This document shows, piece by piece, positions 56,238 to 64,000 of a stretch of 64,000 nucleotides of DNA; the first letter of the stretch is position 1; each line of letters begins with the position of its first letter. This DNA is from Ichthyophis bannanicus (lineage: Eukaryota > Chordata > Amphibia > Gymnophiona > Ichthyophiidae), in the NCBI GenBank assembly GCA_033557465.1, contig CM066033.1, positions 904,978,808 through 905,042,807 of the forward strand. Direction: 5' to 3'. The notes under the pieces are model-generated. The model did not search any database. It saw nothing but the letters and a program-made list of their open reading frames with translations, and was not told the DNA's origin. The position numbers and the translations under genes are program-made.

Positions 56238-56865
56238 CTAAAAATAAATATATGAATAGAAGGTAAACAGTGTAACAAAGCACCAGTAAGCATTGCATTA
56301 GGAACCAGAAAATCACGTGTCTACAATAATTCCAACCTGCAGATTTCATCTGTTATTTTATTAAAGACATGATTGCAATATAGCATCTGTAGCACACTTA
56401 CATCCTCTGTCAAGTACAGGAACATCAGCCAGAGTCAGACGTCAATATTTCACAGATAGAGAATTGAGAAAAATAGTACAGCAGATAAGATAATGCTTTT
56501 TAAAGGGGAGAATACTTTATTATGGAAAAAGTTTCATATTTTACCGAAGCCAAACATGTAAATTAATTGTCCTTGAGACATCATCCTTCCAAAAAACTTG
56601 GTTAAAAAGAGACAATACAGGCCTAACCCGAAATCCAATTTTTTTTTTCTTGTGCCACACAGATATGAACATGGAAAACTGATAAGCAAAGAAAAATTTT
56701 TTTCATTAATCTTTTTCAGAAAACATTACTTAAAACAATGATTAAAGTGTAGTAAGGGACTAGAAAGTGCAAATTTCTTTTCAATCGCTGGTATCTTTAA
56801 TGCAGCAAAACAGTTGTCAACCTTTTTAGTATACATTGTCCCACAGATGACATTTCATGATCTAC
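56238..56865 (-). other. Intron between the two MPV17-like exons
   Basis: 628 bp, GT...AG on the minus strand. No repeat or open frame I can name. Confidence 0.8.
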
Positions 56866-56958
56866 CTGATCTAGAATCATCTTCTTCAGTGCCACTATTT
56901 TGCTGCTTCCTGGCATACTTCGATCCAGCACCTTATACCAGACACCGACAACAGGACC
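56866..56958 (-). CDS. MPV17: MPV17-family gene, exon equivalent to human exon 4
   Basis: 93 bp between an acceptor (TTCACAG just above 56958) and a donor (GTAGAT, 56865-56860). It encodes 31 residues, [17 protein letters not shown] … ALKKMILDQ, phase 0 both sides. The human exon 4 (c.187-279) has the same length and phase, and its residues G-P-V-V-G-x-W-Y-K-V-L-D-R and A-L-K-K-M-L-L-D-Q correspond directly. It splices to 56237-56142 across a 628-bp intron. No stop or frameshift in either exon. Upstream exons 1-3 must lie above 57.2 kb and were not seen before the window end. Confidence 0.9.
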
Positions 56959-57429
56959 CTGTGAAATTATCCAACATGAAGTCTTTTACTTCTGAAGTCA
57001 ACAAGACCATTAATCCAAACTTCCATTATATTTTGCCACTAACAAGGCCAAAGCTATTAAACCGTGGGGAGGGCAAATTTCAGAGCCATATACGCAGCAA
57101 AATAGCGAATCATGTGTGTAAACTGGCTAAGTGAAAATTGTCCTCACAGTGTTTCGCAACAAGCATCCTTTTAACCACATTCGGAGATGATGTTCATAGG
57201 GGAGGAGGGCATTTAGGTCAAGAGAGGAAAAGTACAGTGCCTTGTGAAAGTATACATCCCCTCGGTGTTTGTCCTGTTTTGTCGCATTACAATCTGGAAT
57301 GAAAATGGAGATTTGCGGGTTAGCACCATGTGATTTACACAGCATGCCTACCACTTTGAAGGTGCAAAATATCTTTTATTGTGACACAAACAATAACTAA
57401 GACAAAGAAAACCCAGAAATCATGAGTGT

Positions 57430-58445
57430 GCATAGGTCTTCCCAGCCCCTGCAAAGTCAATACTTTGTAGAGCCATCTTTTGCTACGATTACAGATGCAA
57501 GTCTCTTAGTAAATGTCTCTATTAGCTTAGCACATCTAGCCACTGCGATTTTCACCCATTTCTCAAGGCAAAACTGCTTCAACTCCTTCAAATTATATGG
57601 GCTGCATTGGTGTACAGCAGTCTTCAAGTCATGCCATGGATTCTGAATTGGATTGAGATCTGGGTTTGACTAGGCCATTCCAAGACATTTAAATGTTTCC
57701 CTTTAAACCATTCCAGTGTAGCTTTAGCAGTATGTTTAGGGTCATTGTCCTGCTGGAAGGTGAACCTTCGTCCCAGTCTCAAATCTCTGGCAGACTAAAA
57801 CAGGTTTTCCTCAAGAATTGCTCTGTATTTGGTGCCATCAAATGTTCCTTCAATCCTGACCGGTTTTCCTGTCCCTGCCGATAAAAAAAATCCCCACAGA
57901 GTGATGCTGCCACCACCATGTTTCACTATGGAAATGGTGTTCTCGGGGTGATGGGAAATGTTGGGTTTGCGCCACACATGGTGTTTCCCATGATGGCCAA
58001 AAATATTTGTCTCATCTGACCAGAGAACCTTCTTCCATGTGTCGGGTGGGGGAGGGGGGGTCCGCCACATGCTGTTGTGCAAACTCCAAACGTGTTTTCG
58101 TTATTTCTTTCTTTAAGCAATTGATTTTTTCTGGCCACTCTTCAATAAAGCCCCACTCTGTGGCGTGTATGGCTTAAAGTGGTCCTATGGACAGATACTC
58201 CCATCTCCGCTGCAGATCTTTGCAGTTCCTTCAGTGTTATCCTTGGTGTCTTTGTGTCATCTCTGATTAATGCCCTCCTTGCCCGGTCTGTGAGTTTTGG
58301 TGGGCGGCCTTCTCTTGTCAGGTCTGTAGTGGTGTCATATTCTTTCCATTTTGTTATAATGGATTTAATGGTGCTCTGTGGGATATTCAGAATATGGGAT
58401 ATTTTTTAATTTTTAATAACCCAACCCTGATCTATACTTCTCCAC
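57430..58445 (-). pseudogene. Tc1-like transposase, broken
   Basis: Minus strand: V-E-K-Y-R-S-G-L-G-Y-like start at 58443, then frames with [19 protein letters not shown] (first catalytic Asp, about 58015), [47 protein letters not shown] (second Asp, about 57740) and [13 protein letters not shown] (about 57655), where the third catalytic Glu position reads Gln. A 1-nt loss just before this block shifts the frame. The N-terminus is cut by DIRS-D. Confidence 0.85.
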
Positions 58446-58447
58446 AA

Positions 58448-58704
58448 AGTTATTCACCTGTAACAGGTGTTCTCCAGGGACAGCAGGAATCAGTCCTCAC
58501 GTATCGATGATGTCGGTGCTGACAGAGCCCACGCGGAGCATTTCCCCTACTTTCAAAGAAAGCTTTTTGTAATGCTGCCACGCATGCGTGGTCCCCTTCC
58601 CGCCCAAGGGTGCCATCTTGTTCAGTCAGTGACATAGCTAGGACAGCAGTAAAAAAATCTAAAACAAGGTAGGGAGACAACTCAAGGGGAGGAGGGAGGA
58701 TTGT
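58448..58704 (-). repeat. DIRS-D left terminus
   Basis: AGTTATTCACCTGTAACAGGTGTTCTCCAGGGACAGCAGG…, as in DIRS-A (26642 on), up to GGGGAGGAGGGAGGATTGTGAGG, where CR1 sequence begins. Confidence 0.85.
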
Positions 58705-61054
58705 GAGGCACATCCCTTCTGCAGTATCATCTAGAAGTAAGGAGATCCTGGATTTTCTACAGGGAGAACTATTCAGGCAACTGGTAACCGAACCCACTTG
58801 TGAAGGAGCCATTTTGGACTTAGTGCTTACCAATGGTGAAAGAGTTTCTGATGTTATAGTGGGGGATCATTTTGCATCCAGTGATCATCAGATGGTATGG
58901 TTCAGTATTAGAACTAGGGCTGTTAAAATCCATTCAAAAGCGAGGGTCTTAGACTTTAGGGAATCATTAGCGGGATGGGAACAGCTGGGGGATGTAGAAA
59001 AAAGGGCAAAACAAAGGGGATATTTTAAGGGCAACCAACCTTTTTGTTAAAATGGTAAATAAAGGTAAAAGGAAAAAAGAGACCGCTATGATTTTCGAAA
59101 GAAGTACTGAAAGGGTGAAGAAAAAGAGGGAGGCCTTCATGAAATAGAAGAGATCACAGAGAGAGGAAGACAGGCATCTATATTTGGAAAAACAGAGAAA
59201 CTAACCAAGTAGGAAAGCAAAGATTCAAAAAGAGGAGGAAATAGCCAATGCAATAAAAAGGGGGGGATAAGACATTTTTCAGATATGCTAGTGAGAAGAG
59301 GAAGGGCAAAAGTGGTATTGTCAGACTCAAGGGTGAAGGGGATGAATATGTAGAAGCTGATGAGGATAAAGCGGAATTGCTTAAGAAATATTTCTGTTCT
59401 CTGTTCACAGATGAAGAACCAGGAGCAGGACTTCAGAAAACACCCACAAACAGGAACAGAAGCGAGGGGCATTTTGAACAATTTCCAGAAGACTGTGTTC
59501 GTGAGAAACTAGCTAAACTTAAAGTAGATAAAGCGATGGGACCGGACGGGATACACCCTAGAATACGGAGGAAATTTAGAGACGTTCTATCAGCTCCACT
59601 GACAGACCTTTTCAATGCCTCAGAGTCGGGAGTGGTGCCAAAGGACAGGAGAAAGGCACATGTGGTCCCTTTACACAAAAGCGGTTGTAAGGATGTGGTT
59701 GAAAACTACAGGCCAGTTAGTTTAACTTCGGTGGTGAGTAAATTATTGGAAGCGCTGCTGAAAGAGAAAATAGTGAGGTTTCTGGAGTCCAGCGGATTAC
59801 AGGATCAGAGGCAGCATGAATTCACCAGAGGCCGGTCTTGTCAGACAAATCTGATTGATTTCTTTGAATGGGTGACCAGGGAGTTGGACCGAGGGAGAGC
59901 CCTAGATGTGGTGTATTTAAATTTCAGTAAAGCCTTTTTCACCGTTCCTCACAGGCGACTTATAAACAAACTGAGCACCCTAGGGATGGACCCTAAAGTT
60001 ACTGCTTGGATTTGAAATTGGTTGAGTGGGAGGAGACAAAGGGTACAGGTAAATGGAGTTCACTTTGAGGAGAAGATGGTTACCAGTGGTGTGCCCCAGG
60101 GATCTGTCCTTGGTCCGATTCTTTTTAACATCTTTGTTAGTGATATAGCGGAAGGGCTGCCGGGTAAGGTTTGCCTCTTTGCGGATGATACCAAAATCTG
60201 CAATAGAGTAGACACCCAGGAAGGTGTAGATAACATGAGGAGGGATCTAGCTAAGCTTGAAGAATGGTCTAAAATTTGACAGCTGAGATTTAATGTTAAA
60301 AAATACAAGGTCATGCCTTTGTGCTGCAGCAAACCAAGGGAGCAAGGGGGTGAAGTACTTTTGTCCACTAAAGAAGAGCAGGACCTAGGTGTGATTGTGT
60401 CTGATGATCTTAAAGTAGCTAAACAGCTAGATAGGTGACAGCAAAACCTATAAGGGTGCTTGGGTGCATAGGGAGAGGAATGGCCAGCAGAAGAAAGGAG
60501 GTGATAGTGCCTCTGTATAAGTCTTTGATGCGACCTCATTTGGGGTATTGTGTGCAATTCTGGAGACCACACCTTCAAAAGGATATAAACAGGCTGGAGT
60601 CAGTACAGCGGGTGGCTACTAAAATGGTTAGTAGTCTTCATTACAAAGCATATGAGGACAGACTTAAGGATCTTAATATGTACACCTTAGATGAAAGGCG
60701 GAATAGAGGTGATATGATTGAGACATTTAAACACCTTCATGGCATAAATGCAACAGGAGGAGAGCCTCTTTCAATTAAAAGCAAGCTCTGCTATGAGGGG
60801 ACATTGGATGAGGGTGAAAGGGGATAGATTCAGGAGTGATATGAGGAAATATTTCTTTACAGAAAGAGTGGTGGATCCATGGAATAGTCTCCCATTGGAG
60901 GTGGTAGAGATGAGGACAGTATCTGAATTCAAAGAAGCATGGGACAAACACGGAGGATCTCTAAAGGAAAAAAGGTGACTGTTGTAGTGGTCGATATGGA
61001 AGGGCAGACTAGATAGGCCATGTGGTGTTTTTCTGTCATCATGTTTCTATGTTA
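58705..61054 (+). pseudogene. CR1 LINE inside DIRS-D, 5'-truncated
   Basis: Plus strand: the endonuclease C-terminal end (VTEPTCEGAILDLVLTNGE, SSDHQMVWFSI), then RT at 59377-60015 (MGPDGIHPRIRR, YRPVSLTSVVSKLLE, EFTRGRSCQTNL, VVYLNFSKAFFTVPH), 60022-60279 (VTSGVPQGSVLGPILFNIF, LFADDTKI intact), 60435-60827 (LGYCVQFWRPHLQKDINRLESVQR) and 60748-60978 (KYFFTERVVDPWNSLP), then the 3' UTR. Stops and frameshifts separate the blocks. The 3' end TCTATGTTA meets DIRS gag at 61055. Confidence 0.9.
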
Positions 61055-63284
61055 AGAAGGGCTGGCATTGGTGACTCTGCTGGAAGTATCCCTTTTTCCC
61101 CAAGAACAGGAGCCTTTTTCCTGAGGGTTTCTTAAGGGGAAAGGAAGACGACCTTTTTGAGAGCCTCTGGAGGGTCACCACCTTGGCCTCTATCTCAGCC
61201 GCCTTGTTCGCCATAGATTTGCCGAACAGGTTCTCTCCAGTGCAGGGGATGTCGAGCAGCTCGTCTTGGACCCATTGCTCGAGATCCGAGTACTGTAGCC
61301 AGGCTTGGCATCGAGCCCGGATGCTGGCCGCTGCTACTTGAGCTGCTGACGCAAATCCATCGTAGGCCACCCAGGAGAGGAACTTCGAGCAGTCCTTGAT
61401 CCCAGAGGTCAGAGCCTGGAACTGTGGGCGAGGTTCCCTGGCCAGCCCTGCTGAAAACTCAGCCAACTCCTGGGTCAGGATCTTCAGGTACATACCTATG
61501 TATAGCTCATAGGCCTGGATTCGACACTCCAGCATCAAGCCCTGGTAGCACTTGCGCCCAATGGCGTCAAGAGCTTTAGCATCCCTTCCAGGAGGGACAG
61601 AAGAGTAAGTCTTCTGGATCTTGAGTTTTTGCATGGTTGACTCAACAACCATGGAATTTTGCAGAAGATGGGGTTTGTGGAACCCGGCACATGGTGTCAA
61701 GGCATCAACTGACCACCGGTACTGATGCCGGGGTCTCCCACATATGCAGCAGAAGCCACTCGAGGATCAGCTGCACCGACACCATGAGTGTTTCCTTGGA
61801 TGGAGACTCAAACTGGAGGATTCCAGCTCCTTGGTGCATGGGTCCTCCTCTGCCTTGGTTTGCACCAAGAGGGCTCTTGCCACAACCTTGACAAAGTCGT
61901 GGAAGGCCATGTCCTCTGGAAGAGAATGGCACCAGGGGAGATGGGTCCGAGGGGATATCCTGGTGCCGTCTGGTTTCCAGGGATGCCTCGTCATCAGTCT
62001 CCCACTCGGAGTCAAGGGGAGACAACAGGTCTGAGACCCTGTAGCTCCTTGCCTCGAGGCCCCTGCCAAAGGGCTGGAGCCCTCTTGAGGACCTGGGGTC
62101 CAAGTCTCAGAAACTGGCCGGGGAGGACTGGATAACCAAGGAACAGAACCGGGACGTCAACAGGGGCCGAAGACTTATCCGAGGCCAGTGGTGCTCAGAG
62201 TTCAGCTCAATGACTGGGACTCCCCTGCAGTCGGGGGCCTGGTCGCCGGGGCAGATGATGCAGACAAACCAGCCTTCATTGCCTGCTGCATGGCTAGGAT
62301 AGCAGTGATGTTCTGTTCCATAGTGGCCATTCTGGTTTCCAAGCTAGAAGGCTCCACAGCTTTCGGTAAGGGCACCGAGGATCTTGGGCCCAGTGCCAGC
62401 ACTCTCGCAAGTGCATCCTCAACGAGGACTATGGTCTCGAGGAGCCTCACACTGTCTCTGCTGCCCAAGCAATACTTTTTGAGGCCCTTTGTGGGACGTT
62501 TCTTGGAGTCGCCAGAGTCCCTCCGAGCAATCTTAGCGGTTTTCTCCAGTGGAACCTCGACAGATTGAGGATTTTTTCTTCTTTCGCTCGGGGTCTGAGG
62601 TTTTCTTGGAGAAGCGGCCGCTGCGGGACTCTGAGGACACTCGGGCTTCACAGGCAGTGCTGAGCTTGGAGCTCAGCATCGGGGAGCTCAGTGCTGAGTC
62701 AGACTTTGGGAACAGTTTCTCCTGCAACTCCGACCTCTTTTTATTGGTTTTAGGCGTCATGGCCTGGCACAGGTCGCAGGAGGTGCTATCATGTCCAGTC
62801 CCAGGCAGCGTAAGCAGCGGTCATGGGTGTCAGTGACTGACATGGTTTGACTGCAGCGGTCACATTTTTTTAACCCACGGGGGGACATGGTAAGAAAAAC
62901 ACCCAGCTAAGGTTGACAACCCCCAGGCAAAAAAAGACAAACGCCGGTAGAGGCAGCCTCGATCAAAAAAGAGGAAAAGAGTCGAGAACAGTGCTGGGCC
63001 TGGTGCTGGCTCGAGGAGGAAAGAGGAACCAATAAACAAAATCGGGAACAGCTAATTTCTAAGGATAGAGCAAGGATTATTTCCGTGGAAATTGGACAGA
63101 CGTCTATTGGGCTCCGTGGAAAAAAGGAGACTCAGCAAGATGGAACCTTTGGGCGGGAAGGGGACCACACATGCGGGGTAGCAGTTCCAAAGGCTTTATT
63201 TGAAAGCTGGGAAAATGCTCCGCATGGGCTCTATCGGTGCCGTCACCCATATGTGAGGACAGACTTCCTGCTTGTTCCTGGAGA
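61055..63284 (-). pseudogene. DIRS-D gag and 5' terminus
   Basis: Terminus CTTGTTCCTGGAGA at 63284 and CACCCATATGTGAGG. gag in fragments: 62890-62760 with the Cys/His motif, 62651-62202, 62103-61705 and 61700-61047. The last has HKPHLLQNSMVVESTMQKLKIQK, RKCYQGLMLECRIQAYELYIGMYL and CTGENLFGKSMANKAAEIEA. Frameshifts throughout. RT, RNase H and recombinase are absent, so DIRS-D was either internally deleted or lost that part around the CR1. Confidence 0.82.
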
Positions 63285-63639
63285 ACAGGTATATTTATAC
63301 AGGCATCATGTGACAAATCATGTGACGATTACACACAGGTGGACCCTAATCAACTAATTATGTGACTTCTGAAGTTAATTGGTTGGACCAGATCTTATTT
63401 AGGGTTTTATAGCAAAAGGGATGAATACATATACACTCGCAACTTTTCAGTTTTTACTTGTGTATGTATATATGTAAATAAGGTATTTTATTTATTGTCA
63501 TTCCACTTCACCAATTTGGCTAATTGTTAGGTTCATCACCTAACGACATCCAAATGAACCTCCATTTTCATTCCAGGTTGTAATGCAACAAAACAGGACA
63601 AAAACTGAGGGGATGAATACTTCCATAAGGCACTGCATG

Positions 63640-64000
63640 CATGTAGACTATGATGGAGATATTAGACCTTACCTGCTAATTGTCTTTCCTTGAATCCTCT
63701 CCGGGCCAGTCCAGGGTACCATCGGGTTGTCAATCCCCTTCAGCAGCTGAGGACTGAAAACTAAAAGTCTTTGCTGACAGGCTATAGCCACTCCCCCTTG
63801 AGACAGCTCTCCAGTCTATTGTATCCAAGCAGCATAACAGAACAACATCAACCTGATATAGCAACGATATTGTCGACAAAAAGAAACTATAAACGTACCC
63901 GCTATCAACTGGGTTTGTAAGGAATAGAACATACCCCTTCCCTTGTATGAGGTACAATCATAGCCGACATCTTCGTATCAAAAACTCTTTTTTTTTTTTA
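63640..64000. other. Unassigned end of window; possible retroelement terminus
   Basis: 'TATTAGACCTTACCTGCTAATTGTCTTTCCTTGAATCCTCTCCGGGCCAGTCCAG' has the feel of a DIRS-like left terminus (TTACCTG... followed by a repeated consensus-like leader) but is not similar enough to the copies here to call. No coding sequence seen. Confidence 0.3.

Larger units (their letters stand above)
57235..63635 (-). mobile_element. Tc1/mariner element split by DIRS-D
   Basis: Inverted termini CAGTGCCTTGTGAAAGTATA (57235) and CAGTGCCTTATGGAAGTATT (reverse complement, ends 63635) extend as an ~80-bp inverted repeat with few mismatches. Left flank is TA; the right duplication has mutated. Removing 58448-63284 leaves about 1.56 kb, the normal Tc1 size. 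It carries a degenerate transposase on the minus strand. Confidence 0.9.

Noticed and set aside
1..64000. CRISPR arrays, bacterial operons, rRNA, functional tRNA genes
   Set aside because: None found. tRNA-like boxes belong to SINE heads, and the regular repeats are minisatellite or LINE tails.

Overview
The window is eukaryotic, vertebrate and almost entirely transposable-element (TE) sequence. The mixture of elements (DIRS tyrosine-recombinase retroelements, CR1, L2-like, RTE/BovB and Tx1/L1-like LINEs, a Neptune-type Penelope element, CORE-SINEs, hAT, Tc1/mariner and Harbinger-like DNA transposons) fits a large amphibian genome. A caecilian is my best guess, but that is inference from repeat content and not proof. 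I see no bacterial operons, rRNA, functional tRNA genes or CRISPR arrays.

The only host coding sequence I can support is two short exons on the minus strand, 56866-56958 (93 bp) and 56142-56237 (96 bp). They encode consecutive pieces of an MPV17-family inner mitochondrial membrane protein. Their sizes and phases match human MPV17 exons 4 and 5, and both have canonical splice sites. Most of the window below 56 kb may therefore be intron 5 or downstream DNA of this gene. Exons 1-3, 6 and 7 were not found.

Layout. 1-6640: a minus-strand L2-like LINE split by a Penelope-like element (566-5205) flanked by a 15-bp target duplication. 6650-13380: CORE-SINEs, LINE 3' ends, CR1 pieces, hAT MITEs. 13389-15506: a hAT element with an exact 8-bp target duplication, a 2 x 212-bp palindrome and a G-rich minisatellite. 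15515-23290: a minus-strand Tx1/L1-like LINE broken up by half a DIRS element, a hairpin-rich element and a hAT MITE. 23385-25620: CR1, a DIRS terminus and an L2-like LINE. 25620-37622: an RTE/BovB LINE containing a CR1 that itself contains full-length DIRS-A (26642-32393), plus a mariner MITE. 37625-39480: SINE and LINE pieces. 39952-48384: DIRS-B (41352-46997) inserted in a deleted DIRS-C. 48428-53878: hAT MITE, CR1, and a 3-kb Harbinger-like element. 53880-57230: the host-like stretch with the MPV17 exons and a second copy of the hairpin-rich element. 57235-63635: a Tc1 element containing DIRS-D, which in turn contains a CR1. 63640-64000: unassigned, possibly another element terminus.

All TE coding regions seen carry at least one stop, frameshift or truncation, so none is evidently autonomous. 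The least damaged are the Penelope RT/GIY-YIG ORF (one nonsense codon), DIRS-A pol and DIRS-B pol. The nesting gives a relative chronology: Tc1, RTE, L1 and DIRS-C are older than the CR1 and DIRS copies inside them.
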